Shown: positions 14,854 through 23,942, numbered from the stretch's first letter. The stretch: DNA of 64,000 nucleotides from Sulfuricaulis limicola (GCF_002355735.1 NZ_AP014879.1:62001-126000); one strand, 5' to 3'. Made by a program: numbers and translations. The notes: generated by a model not told the origin, from the sequence alone.

Positions 14854-14925
14854 CCGCCAAGACGCCAAGAGCGCCAAGAAAGCAACTTCAATCTTAAAAT
14901 CTCGGCGCTCTTGGCGTCTTGGCGG
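14854..14925. repeat. Inverted triplet repeat, 9-nt unit (gltD-hemE spacer)
   Basis: The left arm 14854-14875 and the right arm 14904-14925 are exact reverse complements over 22 nt. Each arm is built of tandem 9-nt units of the form CGCCAAGAN. The loop is 28 nt. The repeat ends 16 nt before the hemE start. Confidence 0.92.
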
Positions 14926-14941
14926 TTCAAAATTATTTCTT

Positions 14942-16009
14942 ATGGCAGAGCTCAAGAACGATCGATTACTTCGTGCATTGCTCAGGCAGCCGGTGGACGT
15001 GACGCCGGTGTGGATCATGCGCCAGGCGGGACGCTACCTGCCCGAGTACCGCGCAGTGCGCGAGAAGGCCGGCGACTTCAAGACACTGTGCACCACACCG
15101 GAGCTGGCCTGCGAGGTGACGTTGCAACCGCTGCGGCGTTTCCCGCTGGACGCCGCGATCCTGTTCTCCGACATTCTCACCATCCCCGACGCCATGGGGC
15201 TCGAGCTTTTCTTCACCGAGGGCGAGGGCCCGCAGTTTCGCAAGCCGGTGCGCAGCGCAGCCGACGTGGACGCGTTGCCGGTGCCTGACCCTGAAGTCGA
15301 GCTGCGTTATGTCATGGACGCGGTGCGCCTGATCCGGCGCGAGCTGGACGGAAAAGTCCCGCTCATCGGTTTCGCCGGCAGCCCCTGGACGCTGGCGACC
15401 TACATGGTCGAAGGTGGGGGCAGCAAGGAATTCGCCCTGGTCAAGCGCATGCTGTTCGACCAGCCGGCGCTCATGCACCGTTTGCTCGACGTGCTGGCGC
15501 GGTCTGTGACGGCCTATCTCAACGCGCAGGTGGCCGCCGGCGCACAGGCGCTGATGCTGTTCGACACCTGGGGCGGCGCGCTCAGCCAGCGCGACTATAA
15601 AGAATTCTCGCTGCGATACATGGAGCGGATCGTGCACGGCCTGACGCGCGAGCACGAAGGCCGGCGGGTGCCGGTGATCCTGTTCACCAAGAACGGCGGG
15701 CAGTGGCTGGAGGCGATGGCGGCCAGCGGTTGTGATGCGCTGGGCATCGACTGGACCACCGACCTGAATGATGCCCGCGCCCGCGTCGGAAGCCGGGTCG
15801 CCCTGCAAGGCAACATGGACCCGTCCATCCTGTATGCCTCCACCGATCGCATTCGCAGCGAGGTTGCTGCCGTCCTGGACAGCTACGGCAGGGGCAGCGG
15901 GCATGTCTTCAACCTGGGACATGGCATTCACCAGCATGCCGATCCGGAAAAAGTCGCGGCGGCGGTGGCTGCCGTGCACGAGCTGAGCCGCCCCTATCAC
16001 CAGGCGTGA
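14942..16009 (+). CDS. hemE: Uroporphyrinogen decarboxylase
   Basis: This 355-residue enzyme removes four carboxyl groups from uroporphyrinogen III to give coproporphyrinogen III. The N-terminal signature [16 protein letters not shown] carries the substrate arginines. The catalytic aspartate of [12 protein letters not shown] and [13 protein letters not shown] are present, as is the C-terminal [16 protein letters not shown]. The length is standard. hemE follows gltBD in many gammaproteobacteria. Confidence 0.96.
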   Translation: MAELKNDRLLRALLRQPVDVTPVWIMRQAGRYLPEYRAVREKAGDFKTLCTTPELACEVTLQPLRRFPLDAAILFSDILTIPDAMGLELFFTEGEGPQFRKPVRSAADVDALPVPDPEVELRYVMDAVRLIRRELDGKVPLIGFAGSPWTLATYMVEGGGSKEFALVKRMLFDQPALMHRLLDVLARSVTAYLNAQVAAGAQALMLFDTWGGALSQRDYKEFSLRYMERIVHGLTREHEGRRVPVILFTKNGGQWLEAMAASGCDALGIDWTTDLNDARARVGSRVALQGNMDPSILYASTDRIRSEVAAVLDSYGRGSGHVFNLGHGIHQHADPEKVAAAVAAVHELSRPYHQA

Positions 16010-16018
16010 CACGAACCC

Positions 16019-16444
16019 ATGGACCACGGCCGCTGCCCGTTCGAGAAGGCCATCCTCAGCGCGCAATGCGCCTGCGAGCTGGCCACGCGTTTTTCCGTGG
16101 CCGAGCAGATGGGAGTGAATTGCCGCTCCGGCATCGCCCGCAACAACTGCATCACGTTGCTGGCCCTGATGCGCAACCGGGCGCGCTTCGCGCTCAAGGT
16201 TACCGATACCTCCGAAAGCCTCCCGTTCGGCAAAGAGATGAAGGTCATGATCGGGGGTCTGACCGGGCTGCAAGGCCTGCTGACGCCGGAACCGGACGCC
16301 GCCCGGGTGGACAATATTCACGCGCTGGTGCGGGAGGCGCAGGAAAAATACGGCTCGCTGGAAGCGCTGCCGTACCAGGAGATCGTCAAATCCATCACCG
16401 CGTACCAGGCCCGGCGCCGCGGGCATGTGCCGCCCAAACCCTGA
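16019..16444 (+). CDS. Conserved-looking cysteine-rich protein of unknown function
   Basis: This is a soluble 141-residue protein that I do not recognise. Cysteines cluster in the first third at positions 6, 17, 19, 35 and 44, a spacing that could hold a metal or Fe-S centre; the rest has only charged and helical character. There is no signal peptide or membrane segment. It starts 9 nt after the hemE stop, so it is probably co-transcribed with hemE. Its codon usage matches its neighbours. Confidence 0.75.
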   Translation: MDHGRCPFEKAILSAQCACELATRFSVAEQMGVNCRSGIARNNCITLLALMRNRARFALKVTDTSESLPFGKEMKVMIGGLTGLQGLLTPEPDAARVDNIHALVREAQEKYGSLEALPYQEIVKSITAYQARRRGHVPPKP

Positions 16445-16599
16445 GCCGGTGCTTAAGCCGGGTTCTCCGGTATCGATGATAAGTCGTTGATGCATGTTGC
16501 ATGCGCCGGTTTCGCCTTGTGAAACATTGTTATTTGGCATGGGCGCGAGTAAATTGGCGCCTAATCCGCATAAAAACGGACGTCTTGTTTCGGCAAGAA

Positions 16600-16700
16600 G
16601 AACAAGAAAAACAAATCGTTCTGCGACAGCTCCACAGGGATAAGGGTGCCCGTGTCGCGTAAGCCGGCGGCTCGCGGACTACCGCCGTCCAGGCAGGAGG
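16600..16700 (+). promoter_or_regulatory. Structured leader before the first diguanylate cyclase
   Basis: TGCGACA can pair with TGTCGCG (7 bp, one G-U) around an inner GGG/CCC stem. A second stem, GGCGG/CCGCC, follows, and the AGGAGG ribosome site (16695-16700) comes directly after. The arrangement resembles a structured 5' leader, but I could not match the conserved core of the GEMM c-di-GMP riboswitch. Confidence 0.25.
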
Positions 16701-16710
16701 TGGGGTCAAC

Positions 16711-18060
16711 TTGGTGCAGGATGAGTCCGAGGCGAGCGGAGCATCGTCCTCGAAAAAGCTGCTTGGACTGCTGGAAGGACTGAAACGCACACCGGTCGGT
16801 GCCGTCATCTACGACCAGGTGGCGCGTATCGTCGAAGAACAGGAAGGCGTGCAGGCCAAGGTCGACCACGTCTACGCCTCGCTGCTGCATCTGCTGCTGA
16901 ACGCTTACGCCCGCGACCCGAGCGCCGATCACATCACCCGCATCAACGCGCGCCTGATCCAGTTGCGGCGCGGTCCGATCCTGCCCCGCGCCGGCAAGGT
17001 GCCGGACGAAACCATTGAAGCGAAACTCCACCAGGCGGCCGAGTCCCAGGTGCCCGGGCGCCCGCCGGCCGAAGTCACGAAACCGGCGCCAGCCCCGGAA
17101 CCAGCCGCGCGGGTGAAGCCGGCGCCCGCGCCGACGCCAGGCCCGGCCCCGACCACGAGTCCCGGCAATGGCGCGACCGAGGCCGAGCGCCGCGTCGACG
17201 CCGCTTACCGCCAGCATCTCGATCAGCAGCGCAGCGAAATCGAAAAATTGCAGCAGACGCTCGCCAGGACCGTGACCGACGCCATCACCCAGAACCGCGA
17301 GTTCGGCGCGCTGCTGCAGATCGAATTGCGGGCGCTGCAGCAGGCCAACGGCGACAAGGAGGTCGAGCAGCTGCGCCAGATCCTGGTCGGCGGGCTGGAA
17401 GAGTTGATCCAGGGACAGAATTCGCTCGAGGCCAAGCTGCACAAGACCGGCGGCTATCTGCGGCTCATCAAGGCCGACAGCGAGCGGCTGCATGAAGAAC
17501 TGAACAAGGTACGGCTGCTGTCGCTGACCGACGAGTTCACCGGCCTGCCCAACCGCCGCGCGTTCATGCGCCGGCTCCAGGACGAGATCAGCCGCTCGCA
17601 ACGCTACGGCGCGTCGCTGGCGCTCGCCATCATCGACCTGGACGAGTTCAAGGCCATCAACGACATTCACGGCCACGCCACCGGCGACGCCATCCTGCGC
17701 TGTTACGCCACCGAGGTGCTGACCGTGCTGCGCCACCACGACCTGGTCGCGCGTTACGGCGGCGAGGAGTTCGCCATCCTGATGCCCAATACCACTCGCG
17801 AGGGCGCGGTGGCGGCCATCGAGAAGGTGCGCGGCCGGGCGCTGCAGGTGATATGCGAATTCCAGGGCCGGGATTTCAGGCTGCCGACGTTTTCCACCGG
17901 CGTCGCCCTGTACGTGGTCGGCGAGTCCCACACTGACCTGATCGACCGCGCCGACCGCGCCCTGTACCGCGCCAAACGCCTGGGCCGGAACCGCATCGAA
18001 CTGGAGCAAGGACTGCCGGCCGCGACCCCGCCCCGGGGCAAGAACAGCGGCGGCGCCTGA
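16711..18060 (+). CDS. Diguanylate cyclase (GGDEF domain), paralogue 1
   Basis: This 449-residue cytoplasmic protein has an N-terminal helical region, a proline/alanine linker (about 110-155), a coiled coil and a C-terminal GGDEF domain. The active-site loop is GGEEF near residue 350. The I-site RHHD sits five residues upstream, so product inhibition is expected. DLDEFKAINDIHGH is canonical. The start is TTG 16711: AGGAGG ends 10 nt before it, with GTG 16714 as an alternative. It should make c-di-GMP. The next gene is a tandem paralogue. Confidence 0.88.
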   Translation: MVQDESEASGASSSKKLLGLLEGLKRTPVGAVIYDQVARIVEEQEGVQAKVDHVYASLLHLLLNAYARDPSADHITRINARLIQLRRGPILPRAGKVPDETIEAKLHQAAESQVPGRPPAEVTKPAPAPEPAARVKPAPAPTPGPAPTTSPGNGATEAERRVDAAYRQHLDQQRSEIEKLQQTLARTVTDAITQNREFGALLQIELRALQQANGDKEVEQLRQILVGGLEELIQGQNSLEAKLHKTGGYLRLIKADSERLHEELNKVRLLSLTDEFTGLPNRRAFMRRLQDEISRSQRYGASLALAIIDLDEFKAINDIHGHATGDAILRCYATEVLTVLRHHDLVARYGGEEFAILMPNTTREGAVAAIEKVRGRALQVICEFQGRDFRLPTFSTGVALYVVGESHTDLIDRADRALYRAKRLGRNRIELEQGLPAATPPRGKNSGGA

Positions 18061-18192
18061 ATCCGGCTGCGGCGGCGGGTTGTGAAGCGCCCGCCCGCCG
18101 ACTAATCTCCCTGAAGGCAGGCCTTTCACGCCTGCGGATAACGAACCCTGCCGGCTTCGCTCGTTCGGCTTGTCATAACAGGAGAGACGGTC

Positions 18193-19566
18193 TTGGCGGA
18201 TTCCAACACTTCGACAACGGCGGATCCGTCGCTGCTGCAAAGCCTCAAGCTCCATCTCGACGGCCTGAAGCGTACCCAGCACGGCCAGGTCCTCTACAAC
18301 CAGATCCAGCGCGGACTCCAGAAATACGGGCACGAGGACGGCCGTATCGAGCTGGTGTTTGTCAGTTTTCTGCATGCGTTGCTCGGCAAGTATGCCACCA
18401 GTCCGTCCTGCGACCCGTCCACGCGGGTGAAGGCGCGCCTGATCCAGCAGCGCCTGACGCTGCACCTGCCCAAGACCGCTCCCGCGCCGGCGGCACCCAA
18501 GCCCGTCGCCACAGCGTCGCGCCCGACACCGGCGGAGGCGAAACCCGCCGTCGCGCCACCCGCAGTGCCCAAACCCCCTGCCGCCCCGGCGCCTGCAGTG
18601 GAAACAAAACCGGAACTGGTCGCCGAGCTTGTTGCGCCGCTGACCGAAAACAAACCAGCACCAATCATCGAAACAAAACCGGAGCCGGTCGTGGAGCCGC
18701 TTGCGGCCGCGCCGACGCCGGTGACGGAAACCAAAGCGGTTCCGCCCCCGGAGCCCGCCCCGCCGTCGCGCCAGGAAAATATCGAGGCGCTGGGGGACAG
18801 CCTGGCGGAAAAGGTGACCGAGAGCATCACCGTGGACAGGCAATTCGGCGAGTTGCTGGAGACCGAACGCGAGGCCCTGAAGAGTCTCGACAGCCCGCTG
18901 GGCGAGTTCAACGACCTCAAGCAGATCCTGGTCAAGGGTCTGAACGAACTGATCGAGGAGCGTCAGGCGCTGATCGAGAAGCTTTCGAGCGCCGGCGATT
19001 ACCTCAAGGCGGTGGAGTCGGACCGCGAGCGCCTGCGCCAGGAACTGAGTCATGCGCGCAAGCACAGCATGGCGGACGAACTCACGGGCTTGCCGAAACG
19101 CGAGGTGTTCGTCAAGCAGCTCGAGGCCGAGATCGGCCGTGTGAAGCGTTACGGCTTCGCGCTGGCCGTGGCGGTCATCGACGTTGACAACCTCGAGTCG
19201 GTCAACAAGCGTTACGGCCGGGCCGCGGGCGATGCGGTGCTGCGCTGTTACGCCGGCCAGATCCTTGCCAAGTTCCGCACCTACGATCTGGTGGCGCGCT
19301 ACGGCGGCGATGAATTCGCCGTGCTGTTCCCCAACACGCAGAAGGACGGGGCCATGCATGCGCTGGAGAAGGCGCGCAAGACCGCCGCCAGCACCTTCAT
19401 CCACCAGGACGGAAAAAACATCCCGCTGCCGAGTTTCTCCAGCGTGCTCACGCAATACTCGCCGGGCGAACCGGCGGCTACGCTGCTCCAGCGTGCCGAC
19501 GAAACGCTGAGCCAGGCGCGGCTGGCCGGTTACAACCGCATGGTCGTGGCGCTGCCGACGGCCTGA
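18193..19566 (+). CDS. Diguanylate cyclase-like protein, paralogue 2
   Basis: This 457-residue protein shares the plan of its upstream neighbour: conserved N-terminal region, long A/P/E-rich linker (about 95-195), coiled coil and GGDEF domain. The loop GGDEF (near residue 370) and an I-site RTYD are kept. Elsewhere the domain has drifted: DVDNLESVNKRYGR replaces the usual DxDxFKxINDxxGH, and ADETLSQARLAGYNR replaces ADxALYxAKxxGRNR. Activity may be lower or altered. The start is TTG 18193 with GGAGAG 6 nt upstream. Confidence 0.85.
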   Translation: MADSNTSTTADPSLLQSLKLHLDGLKRTQHGQVLYNQIQRGLQKYGHEDGRIELVFVSFLHALLGKYATSPSCDPSTRVKARLIQQRLTLHLPKTAPAPAAPKPVATASRPTPAEAKPAVAPPAVPKPPAAPAPAVETKPELVAELVAPLTENKPAPIIETKPEPVVEPLAAAPTPVTETKAVPPPEPAPPSRQENIEALGDSLAEKVTESITVDRQFGELLETEREALKSLDSPLGEFNDLKQILVKGLNELIEERQALIEKLSSAGDYLKAVESDRERLRQELSHARKHSMADELTGLPKREVFVKQLEAEIGRVKRYGFALAVAVIDVDNLESVNKRYGRAAGDAVLRCYAGQILAKFRTYDLVARYGGDEFAVLFPNTQKDGAMHALEKARKTAASTFIHQDGKNIPLPSFSSVLTQYSPGEPAATLLQRADETLSQARLAGYNRMVVALPTA

Positions 19567-19656
19567 CCGCACCCGCCGTTGGCGCCGCCGCTTCTGGCCG
19601 GCCTCCATCTGATCAGTTAGTATTGCCCCGCCACATCAAATGGAGGAGAACAGTCC

Positions 19657-20208
19657 ATGCGTTTTCGGATATTTCTGGCCGTGTTGACGGCGGGTTTCAG
19701 CGGCGCGGTTGCGGCCGATTCCATCGACATCAATCTCAACAATGACAGCATTCAGGCGATGTACGCCACCAACTGGCGCACCGCCGAATTCAACATGGGG
19801 CTTCTGTCCAACACCGACCAGAACGACTGGGCGGCCAGCATGGGTCTGTTGGCCAAGGGCGAGAAACAGAGCGGTGCGACGCGGATCGAGGGCGGTCTCG
19901 GCGGCAAGCTCTATTTTGCCGACGTCGCCAACCAGGACGTGCTGGCTCTCGGTCTCGGTGGCGAGTTCCGGACCTTCCCGAACAACGGCCCGATCGGCAT
20001 CGGGGGTTACCTGTACTACGCTCCGAACGTCGTGACCACGATGGATGGTGAGAAGTTCTGGGAATTCGGCGCGCGCGTCGAGTTCGAGGCCGTCAAGAAA
20101 ACCGCCAATATCTATCTCGGCTACCGCAAGATGCGCGCCGACCTCGACGACGGCCGTGACATCATCGTGGATTCCGGACTCCACGCGGGAGTCAAAATCA
20201 CCTTTTAA
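19657..20208 (+). CDS. YfaZ-like outer-membrane protein
   Basis: This 183-residue exported protein has a signal peptide ending AVAA (about residue 20), followed by alternating hydrophobic and polar beta strands with glycine turns (GGLGGKLYFADV, GIGGYLYYAP) and a terminal aromatic residue (KITF). That pattern fits a small beta-barrel of the YfaZ type. A good ribosome site (GGAGG) precedes the ATG. The function of the family is not known. Confidence 0.7.
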   Translation: MRFRIFLAVLTAGFSGAVAADSIDINLNNDSIQAMYATNWRTAEFNMGLLSNTDQNDWAASMGLLAKGEKQSGATRIEGGLGGKLYFADVANQDVLALGLGGEFRTFPNNGPIGIGGYLYYAPNVVTTMDGEKFWEFGARVEFEAVKKTANIYLGYRKMRADLDDGRDIIVDSGLHAGVKITF

Positions 20209-20235
20209 CATCCGCGTCTCGTCATCCCGGTCAGA

Positions 20236-22209
20236 GTGAACAGCCTCTGGAACGACGCGGAAGCCGCGCAGTTTCCGGGTGAACTGGGACAGCGCGTTTA
20301 TACCTCGCGCCTGCTCGGGCGCGACCAGTCGCTGGTGCTGCACGGCGGCGGCAACACCTCGGTCAAGATCACGGAAAAAAACCTCCTCGGCGAGGACGAA
20401 ACCCTGTTGTACGTGAAGGGCAGCGGCCGGGACCTGGAATTCATCGAGGCCGCCGGTTTCTCGCCGGTGCGCATCGATCATCTGCTGAAACTCGCCAAGC
20501 TGCGGCAGCTGTCCGACCCGCAGATGGTGAACGAGCTGCGCACGCACATGACCAAAGCATCGGCGCCCACGCCCTCGGTCGAGGCCATCCTGCACGCGAT
20601 CCTGCCGTACCAGTACGTCGACCATACCCATGCCGACGCCGTGATCGCCATCACCAATACCGCCGACGGCCTGGCGCGCATTCGCGAGATCTACGGCGAC
20701 AACGTGGTGGTTGTTCCTTACGTAATGCCCGGCTTCGATCTGGCGCGGCGCTGTGCCGAACAGTTTGCCGCTGACGTGCGCAAGAACACCATCGGCATGG
20801 TGCTCATGAATCACGGGATTTTTTCCTTCGGCAAGACCGCGCAGGAATCCTACGAGCGCATGATCGATCTGGTCACGTGGGCGGAAAATTACCTGGCCAA
20901 GCACAAGGCCTGGGTGTTGCCGGAATCAAACGAAAAGCCGGAGGCGAAACCCCTGCTCCGGGACTTGGCGGCGCTGCGGCACGAGCTTTCACTCACGGCT
21001 GGCTTCCCCGTCATCCTTGCCGCGCATGAAGATGCCGCCAGCCTCGCCTTCGCGCGGCGCGCCGACGTTGCCACGATCTCGCAGCAGGGCCCGGCCACTC
21101 CGGACCACGTGATCCGCACCAAGCGGGTTCCGATGATCGGGCGCGATGTGAATGTCTATGCCGAGGTCTATAAAAAATATTTCAACGAGCATGCGCCGAA
21201 GGCGAAAGAGCCCAAAACCATGCTCGATCCCGCCCCGCGCGTAATTCTCGACAAGGAATTCGGCGTGGTCACCGTCGGGCGCAGTGCGAAGGATGCCGCC
21301 GCCGCCTTCGACATCTATGCCCACACCATGGAAATCGCCCAGCGCGCCACGCTGCTCGGCGGCTATAAGGCCTTGCCGGCAAAGGATATTTTTGACGTGG
21401 AGTACTGGGATCTGGAGCAGGCCAAGCTCAAGGGCGGCGGCAAGCCGCCGCCGTTCGCCGGCGAGGTCGCACTCGTTACCGGTGCCGCCTCCGGCATCGG
21501 CAAGGCCTGCATGGATTCGCTGCTGGCGCGCGGTGCCGTCGTGGTAGGGCTCGACATCAATCCGGCCATCACGAAGCTTTACAGCCGTCCGGATTATCTC
21601 GGCCTGATGTGCGACGTGACGGATGAAACACAGCTCGCCGAGGCGCTGGAAAAAACCGCGCGCAGATTCGGCGGCCTCGACATGCTGGTCCTGAATGCCG
21701 GCATGTTCCCGCCCGGCCGCCGCATCGACGCCCTGACCACCATGGAATGGGACAAGGTCATGCGCCTCAATCTGGATTCCAACCTGATGCTGATGCGCGA
21801 GGCGCATCCGCTGCTGAAGCTCGCGCCCAACGGCGGGCGCGTGGTGGTGATCGGCTCCAAGAACGTGCCCGCGCCCGGCCCCGGCGCCGCGGCCTACTCG
21901 GCCTCGAAGGCGGCGCTCAACCAGTTGGCGCGCGTGGCCGCGCTCGAATGGGGCGCGGACAACATCCGCATCAATTCATTGCACCCGAACGCCGTGTTCG
22001 ATACCGGCATCTGGACCGAGGAAGTTCTGCAAGCACGCGCGAAGCACTACGGCCTCACGGTCGAGCAGTACAAGAAGAACAACGTGCTGAAAACCGAAGT
22101 CACCAGCCGTGACGTGGCCGAGCTCGCAGCCGAGATGTGCGGTCCGCTGTTCGCCAAAACCACCGCCGCACAGGTGCCGGTGGATGGCGGGAATGAACGG
22201 GTGATCTAG
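20236..22209 (+). CDS. Bifunctional class II aldolase / short-chain dehydrogenase
   Basis: This 657-residue fusion has a class II aldolase/adducin domain at about residues 15-400, with zinc ligands in DHTHAD and NHGIFSFG and the phosphate-binding HGGGNTSVK. A Rossmann SDR domain follows at about 410-655, with TGAASGIG and the catalytic YSASK. The architecture matches the RhaD/YuxG-type fusions that couple sugar-phosphate cleavage to aldehyde or alcohol oxidation; the substrate cannot be told. It starts at GTG 20236, 27 nt after the YfaZ-like gene. Confidence 0.87.
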   Translation: MNSLWNDAEAAQFPGELGQRVYTSRLLGRDQSLVLHGGGNTSVKITEKNLLGEDETLLYVKGSGRDLEFIEAAGFSPVRIDHLLKLAKLRQLSDPQMVNELRTHMTKASAPTPSVEAILHAILPYQYVDHTHADAVIAITNTADGLARIREIYGDNVVVVPYVMPGFDLARRCAEQFAADVRKNTIGMVLMNHGIFSFGKTAQESYERMIDLVTWAENYLAKHKAWVLPESNEKPEAKPLLRDLAALRHELSLTAGFPVILAAHEDAASLAFARRADVATISQQGPATPDHVIRTKRVPMIGRDVNVYAEVYKKYFNEHAPKAKEPKTMLDPAPRVILDKEFGVVTVGRSAKDAAAAFDIYAHTMEIAQRATLLGGYKALPAKDIFDVEYWDLEQAKLKGGGKPPPFAGEVALVTGAASGIGKACMDSLLARGAVVVGLDINPAITKLYSRPDYLGLMCDVTDETQLAEALEKTARRFGGLDMLVLNAGMFPPGRRIDALTTMEWDKVMRLNLDSNLMLMREAHPLLKLAPNGGRVVVIGSKNVPAPGPGAAAYSASKAALNQLARVAALEWGADNIRINSLHPNAVFDTGIWTEEVLQARAKHYGLTVEQYKKNNVLKTEVTSRDVAELAAEMCGPLFAKTTAAQVPVDGGNERVI

Positions 22210-22248
22210 ATTGATATCGATTGCTTTCTATAATCACACACGCTCGCA

Positions 22249-22839
22249 ATGAAACGGATATCAGCCGTCGTTGCATGCTTTATCCTGATTGCAAACGCCG
22301 TGGCGTTTGCCGCGGGAGCAGATCGTCCCGAATCGTGGGCTCAGCCCGTAAAACTCGAGGGTGTTCCCAATCTGCACAAGGTTGGCGACAACCTTTATCG
22401 AAGCGCCCAACCCACAGCCAAGGGCATGGAAAACCTTGGAAAAACGGGGATTGAAACCATTGTCAATCTGCGTTCTTTCAATTCTGACCGTAACCTGATC
22501 GGTAACACCGGCCTCGGCTATGAGCACATTTATATGAAGGCCTGGCATCCGGAACACAAGGAGGTTGTGCGGTTTCTGCAGATCGTCACCAATCCCAAAC
22601 GTACCCCGGTGCTGGTTCATTGCCAGCACGGCGCAGATCGCACGGGAACGATGATCTCCCTGTACCGGATCGTCGTTCAAGGCTGGACCAAGGAGGAGGC
22701 TATTCGCGAAATGACGGAAGGAGGGTTCGGTTTTCACGAAGTATGGTCAAACCTTCCGGAATGGATTCAAGAGCTTGATGTAGAAAAGATCAAGAAGGAC
22801 GCCGGAATCAAGACCGGCGCAGTTCAGGATGTGCCGTGA
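22249..22839 (+). CDS. Exported dual-specificity phosphatase-like protein
   Basis: This 196-residue protein has an N-terminal signal peptide (cleavage near AAGA, residue 22) and a tyrosine/dual-specificity phosphatase core. The P-loop is C125-QHGAD-R131 in VHCQHGADRTG, and a candidate general-acid region (MKAWHPEH) lies upstream. An exported location makes envelope substrates more likely than cytoplasmic phosphoproteins. The next gene, a lipoprotein, starts 6 nt after its stop, so the two likely form an operon. The region is less GC-rich than its flanks. Confidence 0.8.
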   Translation: MKRISAVVACFILIANAVAFAAGADRPESWAQPVKLEGVPNLHKVGDNLYRSAQPTAKGMENLGKTGIETIVNLRSFNSDRNLIGNTGLGYEHIYMKAWHPEHKEVVRFLQIVTNPKRTPVLVHCQHGADRTGTMISLYRIVVQGWTKEEAIREMTEGGFGFHEVWSNLPEWIQELDVEKIKKDAGIKTGAVQDVP

Positions 22840-22845
22840 TCACAG

Positions 22846-23463
22846 ATGAACCGTCCGCCGGGTATTGACGTCAGAATCATGGTCCGCGCCATTGGCGGAC
22901 TCGCCGTCATTTTGTGGCTTGCGGGCTGCGCGACGCCGGCCGTTGTCATGCCGCCTCCGCAGGAAATCAAATCGGCACGGCAGGCCGAAATCCTCGGGGT
23001 CCTGAATCGCCTGGGGAGAAACGGCGATTGGCTGGTGATCCGGGGCTATCATGCCACCGACAACGCGGTTTCGATCCTGACCAACACGCCCTGGAGTCAC
23101 GCGGCAGTTCTGGACATGGACAATCTGCAGGTCATCGAGGCGGAGAGTCAGGGTGTGCACGTCAGTCCACTGAATGAATTCGTTACCAAGGCACACCGCT
23201 TGTTGCTCATTCGACCGAACTGGGCTACGGAGAAATCATCGATCCAGGCACTCGTCAAGGCGCGCTCGCTCGTCGGGAAGGGCTATGATTTTTTGGGACT
23301 GACAGGACTAAACGTGCCGGATCGTTACTACTGTTCGGAACTCGCTGTGGCAGTGTACAAAACGTACATACCAGCCAGCGAACAAATACCACGTCCGGTT
23401 ACTCCGGCGCAGTTGCATTACTGGGGCAGGATCCTGTACGACTCCGGTAATCCGGAAAAATAA
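22846..23463 (+). CDS. YiiX-like permuted papain-fold lipoprotein
   Basis: This 205-residue lipoprotein has lipobox WLAGC (lipid Cys28). The mature part resembles the YiiX/YebB group of permuted NlpC/P60 (papain-like) hydrolases, with the catalytic His85 in PWSHAAVLD before Cys163 in YYCSELAV, as expected for the permuted order. These act on amide or ester bonds in the envelope; the substrate is unknown. ATG 22879 is an alternative start. It abuts the convergent Nudix gene with no spacer. Confidence 0.75.
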   Translation: MNRPPGIDVRIMVRAIGGLAVILWLAGCATPAVVMPPPQEIKSARQAEILGVLNRLGRNGDWLVIRGYHATDNAVSILTNTPWSHAAVLDMDNLQVIEAESQGVHVSPLNEFVTKAHRLLLIRPNWATEKSSIQALVKARSLVGKGYDFLGLTGLNVPDRYYCSELAVAVYKTYIPASEQIPRPVTPAQLHYWGRILYDSGNPEK

Positions 23464-23483
23464 TTACTGAATTATTTTCCCGG
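23452..23483. terminator. Bidirectional hairpin spanning two stop codons
   Basis: CCGGAAAAATAATT (23452-23465) and AATTATTTTCCCGG (23470-23483) pair over 14 bp with one mismatch and a 4-nt ACTG loop. The hairpin contains the TAA of the lipoprotein gene and the stop of the convergent Nudix gene, and has A/T tracts on both sides of the loop, so it can serve both directions. Confidence 0.6.
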
Positions 23484-23889
23484 CCCACTCCAGCACCGCC
23501 AGTACCCGCGGCACCAGCAGTCCCCGCGCCGCGTCGTATTCCAGCCAGCGGAATTCATCATGTTCCGGTTTGCCCAGCTCCTCGGTGACGGGAAGAAACA
23601 CTTCGCCGTGGGGTGATTCCGCGAGGTAATAACGCGCGATCTTGTTCTTGCCGTAGGGCTCGGTTTCGATGAACGGGTGCCCCCAGTGGAAATTGAGACC
23701 AGTCAGCGTGGTTTCCTCTTCCACCTCGCGGATCGCGGCGGCCAGCGGGTCTTCGCCGGGTTCGACCATGCCCTTGGAGAAATCCCAGTAGTTGCCGGCG
23801 CGCAGCAGCAGGTAACGGTATTGGTCGCCGAAGCGGCGGACGATCACGACGCCGGCGGAAAGTGCTGGCGGTTTTTGTTCTGTACTCAT
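23464..23889 (-). CDS. Nudix hydrolase (dinucleoside tetraphosphatase-like)
   Basis: This 141-residue Nudix protein most resembles asymmetric Ap4A hydrolases (WDFSKGMVEPGED, ARYYLAE). The Nudix box is G-x5-E-x7-REVEEE, but the usual final G is T. I start it at ATG 23889 (MSTEQKPPALSAG): an upstream in-frame ATG at 23937 would add 16 residues encoded by the palindromic repeat at 23908-23927, which is unlikely to be coding. Confidence 0.83.
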   Translation of the reverse strand: MSTEQKPPALSAGVVIVRRFGDQYRYLLLRAGNYWDFSKGMVEPGEDPLAAAIREVEEETTLTGLNFHWGHPFIETEPYGKNKIARYYLAESPHGEVFLPVTEELGKPEHDEFRWLEYDAARGLLVPRVLAVLEWAGKIIQ

Positions 23890-23907
23890 TGGTTTTAACA
23901 CTACTGG

Positions 23908-23927
23908 ATTCCCGCCCGCGCGGGAAT
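23908..23927. repeat. REP-like palindrome (GGATTCC...GGAATGAC type)
   Basis: ATTCCCGC (23908-23915), loop CCGC, GCGGGAAT (23920-23927), flanked by GG and GAC. A sister copy with the same flanks lies at 54918-54937. Both are intergenic. Confidence 0.7.
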
Positions 23928-23942
23928 GACGGCCCACAAATA

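Noticed and set aside
16620-16700. GEMM-type c-di-GMP riboswitch before the first diguanylate cyclase
   Set aside because: The position is attractive and stems can be drawn, but the conserved GEMM core and tetraloop receptor are not found. Kept only as a structured leader.
18115-18140. Hairpin with a CTTTCAC loop resembling a tRNA-Glu anticodon arm
   Set aside because: The 5-bp stem and 7-nt loop fit, but no D arm, T arm or acceptor stem can be built around it, so it is not a tRNA gene.
23890-23937. N-terminal extension of the Nudix protein (MGRHSRAGGNPVV)
   Set aside because: The segment is translated from a REP-like palindrome and lies outside the Nudix domain; ATG 23889 is a better start.
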